Source: Ruminococcus gauvreauii
GTDB taxonomy: Bacteria; Bacillota; Clostridia; Lachnospirales; Lachnospiraceae
Reading direction: 5' to 3'
Length of the DNA stretch: 64,000 nucleotides
NCBI RefSeq assembly: GCF_025151995.1
Contig: NZ_CP102290.1
Span: 1,488,001-1,552,000, forward strand
Shown here: positions 37,724 to 47,266 of the stretch, piece after piece
Numbering within the stretch: the first letter of the stretch is position 1
Layout: each line of letters opens with the position of its first letter
Translations under genes and position numbers: made by a program
The notes under the pieces: generated by a model
Databases searched by the model: none
What the model was told of the DNA's origin: nothing
What the model saw: only the letters and a program-made list of their open reading frames with translations

Positions 37724-38043
37724 TCATTTTCCCCTTTCAATCCGTTCAACGTCTCTGCGACCAGTCTCAAGATACTCAGCAACTCTTCATTTTCCTCACT
37801 GCATTTTTCCAGACGTTTCAATTCGCCATAAATCTCTGCCATCTGATTTCGCAATGCTTTATACACTCTTGGATTTCCCTGTACTACGATTTCACGACAG
37901 GTTAATCGTTTTGTGATATAGTCCTGTTTGCTGAGTCCTGACAATCGGACACATGCATCAATCTGCTCTGCTTCTTCTGGTGATACCCGGAATGCTACCG
38001 TCTTGTTTCTCCATCTTCCTTTACTGTCCAAGTTCTTCTCCAT
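37720..38043 (-). CDS. MobC-like relaxosome protein of IME-1
   Basis: 107 residues. The ribbon-helix-helix start WRNKTVAFRVSPEEAEQID and the following LSGLSKQDYITKRL are typical of MobC/plasmid mobilisation accessory proteins that open oriT for the relaxase. A paralogue with the same layout is in IME-2 (54830-55180). It overlaps the end of the integrase fragment by 23 bases and the RepA gene by 4 bases. Confidence 0.8.
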   Translation of the reverse strand: MEKNLDSKGRWRNKTVAFRVSPEEAEQIDACVRLSGLSKQDYITKRLTCREIVVQGNPRVYKALRNQMAEIYGELKRLEKCSEENEELLSILRLVAETLNGLKGENE

Positions 38044-38212
38044 TCGATTTTACCATCCGTTCAATATCCAGCTGTTCTGCCATTTGTACCTGCTCACTTG
38101 GAAACAGATGAGCATATCGGTAAGTGATATCAATACTTTCATGTCCCATTCGGTCTGCGATTGCCAGTACTGTGAATCCCATATTGATCAATAACGATAC
38201 ATGGGAATGCCT
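38021..38212 (-). pseudogene. Tyrosine integrase, C-terminal piece
   Basis: The last 64 or so residues of the IME-1 integrase: the RHSHVSLLINMG part of the second catalytic Arg box, GHESIDITYRYAHLFPSEQ with the nucleophilic Tyr, and the tail ending NGEELGQ. The rest of the gene lies 9 kb away at 47262-48173, separated by the serine-recombinase island. The frame extends a few codons into the island and is not an independent gene. Confidence 0.85.
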
Positions 38213-38218
38213 AAGGTC
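38208..38218. other. Left attachment junction of the restriction island
   Basis: TGCCT (38208-38212) is shared with the other end (47262-47266). To its left lies integrase sequence; to its right AAGGTC begins the island. AAGGTC is the inverted counterpart of GACCTT at the other end. Confidence 0.75.
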
Positions 38219-38318
38219 GTGGAAGCAGAATTTCGACAAAACACGATAAAACGGCCCTTTATACGATAGACAAAAATGTCGAATTGATTGATAATAAACA
38301 GAATAATGCGAAAACTTT

Positions 38319-38352
38319 AGGACTGTGGTATGATAAAAAGTACCATAGTCCT
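38319..38352 (+). promoter_or_regulatory. Hairpin before the serine recombinase
   Basis: AGGACTGTGGTA and TACCATAGTCCT form a 12-base stem with one mismatch and a 10-base loop, ending 25 bases before the ATG. It could be an operator, an attenuator or a leader stem limiting recombinase expression. Confidence 0.5.
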
Positions 38353-38376
38353 TAATATTTTAAGGAGGGCTATACA

Positions 38377-39899
38377 ATGGCCAGGAGAAGCAGAAAGAAT
38401 AGTGTTGCAGAGATTAAACAAAAATCTAAGATGTATCGGGCGGCAGCCTATATGCGGCTTTCCGTGGTAAAAGAAAATATTCCATCAGATTCTATTGAAA
38501 ATCAGTTAAGAATCATTGAGGATTTTGTTTTACTGCAAGATGATATTCAACTAGAGGATTATTATATTGACATAAATGCCAGCGGCACGACTTTTAACCG
38601 CCATGAATTTCAGCGTATGCTTCAGGATATCGCTGATGAAAAGATCAATTGTGTAATTGTTAAAGACTTGTCTCGGTTTGGTAGGGAACATATCGATGTC
38701 GGATTCTATCTTGAAAAATACTTTCCAGTAAAGGGTGTCAGATTTATTTCCATTAATGAAAATTGGGATAGTGTTGACGGAGTAACAAACAAGAACAATC
38801 TAAAAATGAAAGGGGCTCCTATTCCCCTGACTAATTTGATGAATGAGGCATTTGTAAAAGACATTCGTCAGAAAACACAAAGCAGTATAGATCTTTGCAT
38901 TAAGCAAGGCGGATTTGTTGCTCCGAGAGCGCCGTTCGGTTATCAAAAGCACCAGATAATTGCCATCAGCTCATTGTAGATAGCATTGCTGCTGGTGTGG
39001 TACGACGCATATTTGACATGGCTGTTAGGCAAATGGGATTAACTAAAATTGTCCGTACACTCAATCAAGAGAAAATATTCACACCGATTAGCTACGCGAT
39101 AGCAAATGGATTGAAAGGAAATTATGATAAGGGGAACGGTCTTTGGAATACCAGAAGCGTCAAGAAAACTCTAACCAACATCACTTACACTGGCATATTG
39201 GTTCAGGGTAAAGAAAACATTCTTATAGAAAATACTCATGAAGCGATTGTGAGTAAAATTGTTTTTGATAAGGTTCAGTGTTTGCTTTCTGGTAAGCCGC
39301 ATAGACTGGAAACTACAGTAAAATCATCTATAGAGGATAATCCGTTAAAAGGTAAGGTTATCTGCGGAAATTGTGGTGGCAAGCTCCAACGTAAACGTGG
39401 CGCTAGAAATGCCGATTGGTATTTCTTTACTTGCATTACGAAAAACCGTATGGGTGTGGAACATTGTTCAGGGATGTATGTCAGGGAAAAGGCGGTAATA
39501 GATGCGGTTTGTGCTGAATTATCCAACCGCATCTGTTCATGGGAGGACGAAGCGGACAAGCGCAGTAAAGAACAGCTTGAGTCAAAGCTGCAAATCGACT
39601 GTTTGGAAAGGGATTTAGAGACTCAAAATAAGGAGCACCAAAAAATTTATGAGGATATGGTTCTTGGTAAAATTAACACTACAGAATACAATGATTTAAA
39701 ATCCGTGCTGCCTAATCTAAAATCTGAACTGCTGAAAAAGAGACAACAGCTTGAACAGATAGAGATTAAGGTGAGAATACGGCAACAATTCTGCAATGTG
39801 GAAGCTGGAGAATGCGATCTTAAAGATGTGATTACTCGTTATCTTTCGACCGTCAAGGTATATGATGACAAGCAAATTGTGGTGGAATTCTGCATCTGA
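38377..39899 (+). pseudogene. Large serine recombinase, frameshifted
   Basis: About 507 codons in two frames. The resolvase domain begins AAYMRLSVVKEN with the nucleophile in SDSIENQ, then VIVKDLSRFGREHIDVGFYL. The recombinase domain spans APFGYQK to IVRTLNQEKIFTP, followed by a zinc ribbon (CGNCGGKLQ...C...C) and a coiled coil. The first frame stops at 38979. The continuation APDNCHQLIVD is in another frame, so one A seems lost from the four at 38945-38948. ATG is 9 bases after AAGGAGG. It should have inserted the island it heads; as read, it cannot excise it. Confidence 0.85.
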
Positions 39900-40307
39900 T
39901 GTGAGTTTTTTAGTAAATGAGTTGGAAACAAGAGGACTTTTGAAGAAAAATTTGATATAATAAAGAAAATATAAATCTCCGCTGCTCTAATGGAGATTGT
40001 GAAAATTACATTTACTTTCAGATATAACGAGACATAAAAGTGAAGACTAGACAGAAGCCATAATTGGATGAAAAACGTGGTGCAGTTGAATTAACTGAAT
40101 TATAAAAATACTGCATAACTTAGGCCCATAAAGACTTTGCTTTTCAATTAGCTTTGTGGATATCATTCGAATCTAAGTGATAAATTATCTACATCTAGCA
40201 ATAGCAATAACACGTAACTTATGTGGGGAAAGTATTAGTACTATAATGAGTACTTGCATGAAGAAAAAATAACTTTATTGATTGAATGATAGGTTAGGAG
40301 CATTGAA
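39900..40307 (+). promoter_or_regulatory. Intergenic region with hsdM promoter
   Basis: No gene in these 408 bases. At 40237-40254 two AGTACT palindromes flank the bases of a TATAAT (40242-40247), so a DNA-binding protein could cover the -10; the -35 (TTATGT) is weak at 17 bases. This is the best candidate promoter for the restriction genes. Confidence 0.5.
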
Positions 40308-41792
40308 ATGATTACAGGAGAAATTCGCAACAAGATAGACAGAATTTGGACGGATATGTGGGCGGGAGGTATCACCAACCCGCTTACCGTTATTGAGCAA
40401 CTTACATATTTAATGTTCATTCGTTCCTTGGACGAAAAGGATTTAGAGGCCGAGCAGTTTGAAGCCATCAGCGGCGAGAAAATGCCTAAGATTTTCCCAC
40501 AGGATGACGAAGGACAGGCAATGCGTTGGAGCAAATTTAAAAACCGCGACCCTCGTGAAATCTATGAAATTGTTGGGCAAAAGGTGTTCCCCTTTATTAA
40601 AGCCATTGGCGATAATGAAACCGAAGAGCAAACTGCCTTTTCCCGTTACATGAAAGATGCCATGTTCCTGTTCCCCGAAGGGAAAAAACAGCTTTTACAG
40701 AAGGTTGTCACGGCATTGGACGAACTGTATGAGCATGATATAAAAGACAAGGATATGCTGGGCGACCTCTACGAGTATATGTTGGGTAAGCTGGCCACTG
40801 CCGGACAAAATGGGCAGTTTCGTACCCCCAAACACATTCGTGAAATGATGGTGGCACTGGTGGCTCCTACCCCCGATGACCATATCTGTGATCCTGCCTG
40901 CGGCACTGCGGGTTTCTTGGTGTCCTCTGCGGAATATATTCGTAAGCATTTTGAGAGCGATATGACTACCGAACAGTGGGAGCATTTTGCAGGCAAGGCT
41001 TTTACCGGTTTTGATTCCGACAATACCATGCTGCGTATTTCAGCAATGAACCTGATGCTCCACTCTATTACTAACCCTGATGTGGACTATCGGGACAGCG
41101 TATCCAAGCAAAATGAGATTTCCTCACGCTATGATGTGATTTTAGCCAATCCGCCCTTTACCGGCACGGTGGACGCGGAGAGTATCAACGACAATCTAAA
41201 AGCCGTTTGCAATACCAAAAAGACTGAACTGCTGTTTTTGGCGCTCTTTATCCGTATGCTGAAAAAAGGCGGTCGCTGTGCCTGTATCGTTCCCGATGGG
41301 GTGCTGTTTGGCACCTCTAAAGCGCATATTGCCATCCGTAAGGAGCTGGTGGAAAACCATCACCTGCGGGCGGTAGTGTCCATGCCCAGCGGTGTGTTTA
41401 AGCCCTATGCGGGGGTTTCCACCGCCGTTTTGGTATTTACCAAAACTGGGGCAGGCGGCACGGACAAGGTTTGGTTCTATGATATGAAGGCCGACGGTTT
41501 CTCCTTGGACGATAAGCGCAGCGAAATCACTGAAAACGATATTCCTGATATTCTCACCCGTTTTACAAACTTGGAGGGAGAGGCGGACAGAGCCAGAACC
41601 GAGCAGAGCTTTTTTGTGAATAAAGAGGAAATTGCAGACAATCAATATGATCTTTCCATCAACCGCTATAAAGAGGTGGTCTATGAGAAGGTAGAGTATG
41701 ATGCGCCGTCTGTGATTTTAGATAGGCTTGCCACGCTGAACGCAGATATCGCCGCCAAAACCGAGGAGTTAAGGGGGCGGATTAATGAGTAA
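40308..41792 (+). CDS. hsdM: Type I R-M methyltransferase subunit
   Basis: 494 residues. HsdM N-terminal helices (IDRIWTDMWAGGI, TYLMFIRSLDEKD), then the N6-adenine methylase: SAM motif DPACGTAGFLVSSAEYI near residue 197 and catalytic NPPFTGT near 281. With HsdS it methylates adenine in a two-part target; with HsdR added it restricts. AGGAG lies 6-7 bases before ATG. Its stop overlaps the HsdS start (ATGAGTAA), so the two are coupled. Length is normal. Confidence 0.95.
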   Translation: MITGEIRNKIDRIWTDMWAGGITNPLTVIEQLTYLMFIRSLDEKDLEAEQFEAISGEKMPKIFPQDDEGQAMRWSKFKNRDPREIYEIVGQKVFPFIKAIGDNETEEQTAFSRYMKDAMFLFPEGKKQLLQKVVTALDELYEHDIKDKDMLGDLYEYMLGKLATAGQNGQFRTPKHIREMMVALVAPTPDDHICDPACGTAGFLVSSAEYIRKHFESDMTTEQWEHFAGKAFTGFDSDNTMLRISAMNLMLHSITNPDVDYRDSVSKQNEISSRYDVILANPPFTGTVDAESINDNLKAVCNTKKTELLFLALFIRMLKKGGRCACIVPDGVLFGTSKAHIAIRKELVENHHLRAVVSMPSGVFKPYAGVSTAVLVFTKTGAGGTDKVWFYDMKADGFSLDDKRSEITENDIPDILTRFTNLEGEADRARTEQSFFVNKEEIADNQYDLSINRYKEVVYEKVEYDAPSVILDRLATLNADIAAKTEELRGRINE

Positions 41793-42966
41793 ATGGAAAA
41801 TGGTAAGGCTGGGGGATGTTGTTGAAAAACCTCTGAGCGGCGAATGGGGAAATGAAGATAAAACTGGGACTGGAGTTCCTGTTTTACGCACAACTAACTT
41901 TACAGATGAAGGAATCATTGATTATACGAATGTTGTATATCGAGAAATTTCTCCAAAAAAATTTGAAAAAAAAGCACTTAAATATGGTGATATTATTATT
42001 GAAAAATCAGGGGGGAGTGATACAAAACCCGTCGGGCGAGTGGTTTATTATGATGGTGCTCCTAGACAGTATATTTATAATAATTTTACGGCATCCCTTA
42101 GAGTAAATACTGATGCTGTAGACAATCATTATGTATTTTTATTTCTGTTTTGTTACTACAAAAGTGGAATTACTGCTCGATTTCAAAACAAAACAACAGG
42201 AATCCACAATCTTAGACTAAATGATTTTTTAGACCAAGTTAAAATCCCCCTTCCGCCCTTAGACGAGCAAAAACGTATTGCCAAAAACCTTGATCTTGCC
42301 AGCGAAATAGTCAAAGGTTACAAGGAGCAACTTACCGAGTTGGACAAGCTACTGCAGTCGGTGTTTTATGAAATGTTTGGAGACCCGGTGATCAATGAAA
42401 AGGGGTGGGATAGAAAGCCATTGTCAAAAACGACTCAAATTGTTACCGGAAACACACCGCCACGCAACTGCAAAGATAACTATGGACATTGCATTGAATG
42501 GATTAAAACAGATAATATTACAGATGCATTATATGTTACTCAAGCATCCGAATATCTATCTGAGCGCGGCGCAGAAATTGGACGCCTTGTTAATGCAGAT
42601 GCTATTTTAATGGCGTGCATTGCAGGAAGCATAAGAAGTATTGGTCGTGTAGCAATAGCAAATAGGACGGTGGCATTTAACCAACAAATAAATGCGGTTA
42701 TTGCTAATGAGTATGACACACTTTTTTTGTATTGGCTATTTAGAATGACCCCAAGGTACATTCAAAGCACTATTAATATGAGTTTGAAAGGAATTTTATC
42801 AAAAGGAAAACTTGAAAAGCTTGTTTTTATTGTTCCTCCCCTCTCCCTACAAGCTCATTTTTCTTCTATTGCCACCGAAATCGAAGCCCAAAAAGTACAA
42901 ATACAACAGGCACTAACTGAGGCAGAGAATCTGTTAAGCAGTTTAATGCAGAAATATTTCGAGTGA
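41785..42966 (+). CDS. hsdS: Type I R-M specificity subunit
   Basis: 393 residues with two target-recognition domains. The first conserved region after TRD1 is LPPLDEQKRIAKNLDLAS plus a long helix ending LLQSVFYEMFGDP; the second is VPPLSLQAHFSSIATEIEAQ and a helix at the end. The TRDs start MVRLGDVVEKPLSGEWG and WDRKPLSKTTQIVTGN. It sets the DNA target of the complex. No inverted-repeat-flanked silent hsdS copies are nearby, so phase variation by inversion is not suggested. Confidence 0.93.
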   Translation: MSKWKMVRLGDVVEKPLSGEWGNEDKTGTGVPVLRTTNFTDEGIIDYTNVVYREISPKKFEKKALKYGDIIIEKSGGSDTKPVGRVVYYDGAPRQYIYNNFTASLRVNTDAVDNHYVFLFLFCYYKSGITARFQNKTTGIHNLRLNDFLDQVKIPLPPLDEQKRIAKNLDLASEIVKGYKEQLTELDKLLQSVFYEMFGDPVINEKGWDRKPLSKTTQIVTGNTPPRNCKDNYGHCIEWIKTDNITDALYVTQASEYLSERGAEIGRLVNADAILMACIAGSIRSIGRVAIANRTVAFNQQINAVIANEYDTLFLYWLFRMTPRYIQSTINMSLKGILSKGKLEKLVFIVPPLSLQAHFSSIATEIEAQKVQIQQALTEAENLLSSLMQKYFE

Positions 42967-42976
42967 GGTGATAGTT

Positions 42977-43650
42977 ATGCCAGACGATATCACCTTAGTG
43001 TTTGATGAGTATACCGAGCAACTCCTATTCTGTAAATATTTTATCGCGAATAAGCTAAACCATAATGCAGAAATGGGACGTTGTGGAAAAAAAATTCTAA
43101 TCAGTGAATTGCGTGGCCGATTTCAGATGCTTGAGTTTGTCACTGGTTTTGTCGTTGTGCGGGGAATACAAAGCCCGCAATGTGATATTCTGGTTTGTAG
43201 AAAAACAATGCATCGCAGGCAGTTAGACGGGGGGCTGTTTCTTGTCAATCCAAGAGATTGTTTAATGACTATTGAAGTAAAAGGGAATTTATCCACAACA
43301 GAATTTAGAGACACAATTACTAAAAACCAATTTTTTAAGAAATATACAGAAACAGAGCACATTAAATTAGCACTTTTCGCATATCGGACTAATATTGCAA
43401 AGAGCACCTTGTTTGAATACTTTGGTTACAAATACAAAAAAATTACGAAAGCATATGAGAGGCAAGACCTACAAGAGCAACTTCTGTTAGATAACTTTGT
43501 TTGCTTACATAGAAATACTCCGGCTAGTGATGACCGGAGTAAACAATTCCTGTTTTTAAAGACGGCCAAGAGCCACTGAAATATGTTTTGTCGATTGACT
43601 ACCCAATTACACGCAGCTTTTTTGGATTAATTGAAGCAATGCAAGACTAA
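42977..43650 (+). pseudogene. DUF6602-like nuclease-fold gene, frameshifted
   Basis: Lies between hsdS and hsdR, 10 bases after hsdS. MPDDITLVFDEYTEQ is the start, 6 bases after GAGGTG. A restriction-endonuclease-like core reads QSPQCDILVCRK and then LMTIEVKGNLS, the Asp and E-x-K arrangement; the overall pattern fits DUF6602. The frame stops at 43579, but after the T5 run at 43553-43557 another frame continues KDGQEPLKYVLSIDYPITRS to TAA at 43648-43650. One T appears to be missing. Only the last 30 residues are affected, so the protein may still fold. Its role beside a type I system is unknown. Confidence 0.65.
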
Positions 43651-43677
43651 AAAAAGATATATGTGCGAGGTGATACC

Positions 43678-46600
43678 ATGTCAAACTTCAGTTTTCTAGC
43701 AACTCAAAAAGAATACACCCTCTTTGCTGCTGCCTGCATAGAGGCCGAGCGAGTACTGTCAACCTCTCCCGCTATGGCGGCGGTAGGCGCGCGAAAAGCC
43801 TTGGAGCTTGGCGTTAAGTGGGTATACTCCGCCGACAGCACCATGCAGACGCCCTACAAGGACAATCTGCAATCTCTTATCCATGAGCCGACTTTCCGTT
43901 CTGCCCTCGATCATCAGACATGGGGCAAGCTGCCATTTATCATAAAGCTGGGAAATTTGGCGGTACATACCGAAAAACAGGTATCCAAAAGTGACGCCAT
44001 GCTTTCGCTTTCCGGGCTGTTTGAGTTTGTCCAGTGGATTGACTATTGCTATGGTGCAAACTATGAGGAGCGAAAATTTTCCGAGGCACTTATTCCAAGT
44101 GAAAAAATTTTAGTAAATGAGAAGGCAATCAAAGAACAGCAGAGTATCATCGCCCAAAAGGATGAGGAAATTGCCCGCTTACAGGCACAGATTGCCGCAC
44201 ACTCCCCGCAGTTCATGGAACTTAAAACAACTGAAATGCCCCAGCGAAACTTTACGCCGGATGATCTTTCCGAGTTTGCCACACGCAAGAAATATATAGA
44301 TGTAGATTTGAAGCTGTTGGGATGGATTTTCGAGGGTGAAAACAAGGATTGTATCGAGGAATATCCAGTAGAAGATATGGCAGGCGTGGACGGTCAGCTT
44401 GGCTTTGTGGATTATGTGCTCCTTGGCAAGGACGGGAAGCCCCTTGCGGTGGTGGAAGCCAAGCGCACCAGCAAAGACCCTAATATTGGCCGCCAACAGT
44501 GCAAGCTGTATGCTGACGCCATTGAGCGCAAGTGTAAGAGAAGACCTCTGATGTTTTGCACCAACGGCTTTGAAACCTACTTTTGGGATGACCAGAGCTA
44601 TCCGCAACGCTTGGTCAGCGGTTTATTCTCTAAAAGCGACTTGGAAAAGCTTATCAACCGCCGGGACGAACGCCGGGAGCTTAGCAGCATTGTCATTGAC
44701 GACCGCATCACCGACCGCTATTACCAGAAAGAAGCAATCCGTGCGGTTTGCGATAATATTGCCACGGGACACCGAAAAAGCCTTTTGGTAATGGCAACCG
44801 GCACAGGAAAAACCAGAACGGCATCCAGCCTCACCGATGTGCTTTCTCGTGGCGGGTATATCACAAATATTCTTTTTTTGGCAGACCGTACAGCGCTGGT
44901 GAAGCAGGCAAAGAACGATTTCAAGAACTATTTGCCTGATATGTCACTTTGTAATTTGCTGTCAAACAAAGATGATAAAAACGCAAGGATTGTGTTTTCC
45001 ACCTATCCCACCATTTTAAATGCCATTGACACCGCCAAAACCGAAGATGATCAGCGGCTTTTTACCCCTGCTCATTTTGACTTAATCATCGTGGATGAAG
45101 CGCACCGCAGTATATTCAAAAAGTATCGTGCGATTTTCGCCTATTTTGATTCTCTTGTGGTGGGGCTGACAGCCACACCGAAAACCGATGTAGACCGCAA
45201 CACCTACGATTTTTTTGAGATGGAAGCAGGTGTGCCAACCTACGCTTACGACTATGAAACCGCCGTGCAGACTGACCATGTACTGGTTCCTTTTTATAAC
45301 ATTGAGGTCACCACCAAGTTTTTGGAGGAAGGTATTGTATACGAAGAGCTGTCTGATGAGGACAAGCGGCGGTATGAGGAGGATTTTGCCGAAGATGACG
45401 GTGGATTGCCTGACTTTATTCCCTCACCAAAGCTCAATGAATTTGTATTTAATGAGCACACGGTTGATATGGTACTGCAAGACCTTATGACTAAAGGCAT
45501 CAAAGTGGAGGGCGGCGACCGCATTGGCAAGACTATTATTTTTGCCCAGAACAAGAAGCATGCTCAGTTTATCCTTGACCGCTTTGATGTGCTCTACCCT
45601 CAGTACAAGGGGGATTTTGCCCGCCGCATTGTTTGTGAGGATACCTTTGCACAAACGCTGATTGATGATTTTAAGCAGCCCCATAAGCCGCCGCAGATTG
45701 CTGTTTCGGTGGATATGATGGACACCGGTATTGATGTGCCGGAGGTGGTCAATCTGGTGTTTTTCAAAAAGGTGCGATCAAAGACGAAGTTTTGGCAGAT
45801 GATTGGACGAGGCACCAGACTGTGTAAAAGCCTTTCTTGCATGGACTCAATAGATGGTGCTTATAGTGATAAGCGGCGCTTTTATATTTTTGATTATTGC
45901 CAGAATTTCGAGTTTTTCCGTACCAACGCCAATGGCATAGAGGGCAGGGAAAACCAGACCCTTTCGGAAGCAATTTTTGCAAAACAAGTACGGCTGATTG
46001 CCCTTCTGCAAGAAGCGAGTTTCGGGGATGAGAAGCATGGTGCTTTGCGAAAAGAACTGGCGCAAATTCTCTGTAATCAGGTGGCTACACTCAATACGGA
46101 ACTGGTATCTGTTCGCTTGCAGTTGGGAACAGTGGAGAAATTTAAAGTTTTAGCTGTATTTGAGAAAATCAGCGAACAAGACAAGCATGACTTGATTCAC
46201 CGCCTAGCGCCGCTTGTCTATAACGAGGAACAGGACGAGTATGCAAAGCGTTTTGACAATTTTATGTATGGGCTGATGTTGGCAGCATGTGAATCGGCAT
46301 CTATGTTTAAAAAGCTAAAGGCTCAGCTTTGCAATTTAGCCAATGACCTTGCGGGGCGTACTGCCATCCCGCAGGTGAAGGCTAAACTTCCATTGATTAC
46401 CACGATATCCACAGATGAGTTTTGGACAAACTGTGACCTGTTGAATTTAGAACAAGTGCGCGCAGAACTTCGTGGGCTTATCAAATTTACTATTGATGAG
46501 GGCAGCGGGCAACGAACGGTTTATACTGATCTGACAGATGTGGTGCTTGCTGCAAAGGAAGGCGAAAGCATCGGGGAAGCTTATACCTTTGAAGATTACC

Positions 46601-47049
46601 GCCTTAAGGTCAATCGTTATATTGAACAGCACAAAGATGCTACCGCTATCTGGAAACTACGTAATAATGTAAAGCTGACAGAGCTTGACTATCAAACACT
46701 GTCTGATATTCTAACCAAAGAACTTGGCAACAAAGACGACTACAAAAAAGAGTTTGGTGACACGCCTTTTGGACTGCTCATCCGCAAGATTGCAAAGCTG
46801 GAGTATGAAGCCGCTATGCAGGTATTTTCTGGGTTTATCAATGAGCAAGGACTGAATCAGCAGCAAATTGTATTTGTTCATAAAGTGGTGGACTATGTGG
46901 TGCAAAATGGGTATATTGAAAATGCCACAGAGTTGATGAAACCGCCTTTCGATAAGCCACAGAGTTTTATCAAGCTTTTTGCTCCGCCTGAGCAAGCGAA
47001 GCTGGTAGCTCTGGTTAACCTTATAAAAGAGAATGCTCTTATTGCTTAG
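43678..47049 (+). CDS. hsdR: Type I R-M restriction subunit with DUF4145 start
   Basis: 1,123 residues. Residues 1-140 match DUF4145-type helices seen at the front of some HsdR proteins. The nuclease region at about 200-300 has LGFVDYVLLGKDGKPLAVV then EAKRTSKDP. The SF2 helicase motor follows: MATGTGKTRTASSL, VDEAHRSIFKK, GLTATPKTDVDRN, and MIGRGTRLCK. A C-terminal helical region contacts the methylase. It translocates DNA and cuts at a distance when the target is unmethylated. The start MSNFSF follows GAGGTG. All motifs are intact. Confidence 0.93.
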   Translation: MSNFSFLATQKEYTLFAAACIEAERVLSTSPAMAAVGARKALELGVKWVYSADSTMQTPYKDNLQSLIHEPTFRSALDHQTWGKLPFIIKLGNLAVHTEKQVSKSDAMLSLSGLFEFVQWIDYCYGANYEERKFSEALIPSEKILVNEKAIKEQQSIIAQKDEEIARLQAQIAAHSPQFMELKTTEMPQRNFTPDDLSEFATRKKYIDVDLKLLGWIFEGENKDCIEEYPVEDMAGVDGQLGFVDYVLLGKDGKPLAVVEAKRTSKDPNIGRQQCKLYADAIERKCKRRPLMFCTNGFETYFWDDQSYPQRLVSGLFSKSDLEKLINRRDERRELSSIVIDDRITDRYYQKEAIRAVCDNIATGHRKSLLVMATGTGKTRTASSLTDVLSRGGYITNILFLADRTALVKQAKNDFKNYLPDMSLCNLLSNKDDKNARIVFSTYPTILNAIDTAKTEDDQRLFTPAHFDLIIVDEAHRSIFKKYRAIFAYFDSLVVGLTATPKTDVDRNTYDFFEMEAGVPTYAYDYETAVQTDHVLVPFYNIEVTTKFLEEGIVYEELSDEDKRRYEEDFAEDDGGLPDFIPSPKLNEFVFNEHTVDMVLQDLMTKGIKVEGGDRIGKTIIFAQNKKHAQFILDRFDVLYPQYKGDFARRIVCEDTFAQTLIDDFKQPHKPPQIAVSVDMMDTGIDVPEVVNLVFFKKVRSKTKFWQMIGRGTRLCKSLSCMDSIDGAYSDKRRFYIFDYCQNFEFFRTNANGIEGRENQTLSEAIFAKQVRLIALLQEASFGDEKHGALRKELAQILCNQVATLNTELVSVRLQLGTVEKFKVLAVFEKISEQDKHDLIHRLAPLVYNEEQDEYAKRFDNFMYGLMLAACESASMFKKLKAQLCNLANDLAGRTAIPQVKAKLPLITTISTDEFWTNCDLLNLEQVRAELRGLIKFTIDEGSGQRTVYTDLTDVVLAAKEGESIGEAYTFEDYRLKVNRYIEQHKDATAIWKLRNNVKLTELDYQTLSDILTKELGNKDDYKKEFGDTPFGLLIRKIAKLEYEAAMQVFSGFINEQGLNQQQIVFVHKVVDYVVQNGYIENATELMKPPFDKPQSFIKLFAPPEQAKLVALVNLIKENALIA

Positions 47050-47183
47050 AATTTTATCTTTAAAAAAAGAGTTACACTGAACGGTGTCTGGTATCTATAT
47101 AATTCAAAATTTTGCTGTGATTCATATAACGCAGGAATACGGAAACCACTTTAAATTGCACAGTTTGTTTATAAAGTAAATAA

Positions 47184-47225
47184 GCAAAAGGACTTTGGAT
47201 AAATACACGTCCAAAGTCCTTTTGC
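47184..47225. terminator. Terminator after hsdR
   Basis: A 16-base perfect stem, GCAAAAGGACTTTGGA with TCCAAAGTCCTTTTGC, and a 10-base loop close to the right end of the island. A T-rich stretch follows further on (ATTATTTTTT). Confidence 0.75.
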
Positions 47226-47245
47226 AATAAATTATTTTTTGTCGT

Positions 47246-47266
47246 GACCTTGACATATGGGTGCCT
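47246..47266. other. Right attachment junction of the restriction island
   Basis: GACCTT (47246-47251) is the inverted partner of AAGGTC at 38213-38218, and TGCCT (47262-47266) is the bases shared by both junctions. Integrase coding sequence resumes to the right. Confidence 0.75.

Larger units (their letters stand above)
38213..47266 (+). mobile_element. Serine-recombinase island carrying type I R-M
   Basis: 9,054 bases holding a large serine recombinase (frameshifted), HsdM, HsdS, a DUF6602-like gene and HsdR. It interrupts the tyrosine integrase of IME-1 inside the codons for its HxLRHxH box. Joining the two flanks at TGCCT gives the continuous reading HDLRHSHVSLLINMG. Joining the two island ends at the same TGCCT gives a circle junction with inverted GACCTT...AAGGTC arms, as expected for a serine-integrase attP. 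Base composition is higher in GC than the surrounding IME-1 cargo. Confidence 0.85.

Noticed and set aside
38240..38376. Separate small gene between integrase piece and recombinase
   Set aside because: Only very short frames without ribosome sites; the region reads as attachment sequence, hairpin and leader.
41785..42966. Phase-variable hsdS inversion system
   Set aside because: Only one hsdS is present and no inverted copies of its target-recognition parts were found nearby.
47072..47261. C-terminal extension of the integrase
   Set aside because: These codons are island sequence read in frame by chance after the junction at TGCCT.
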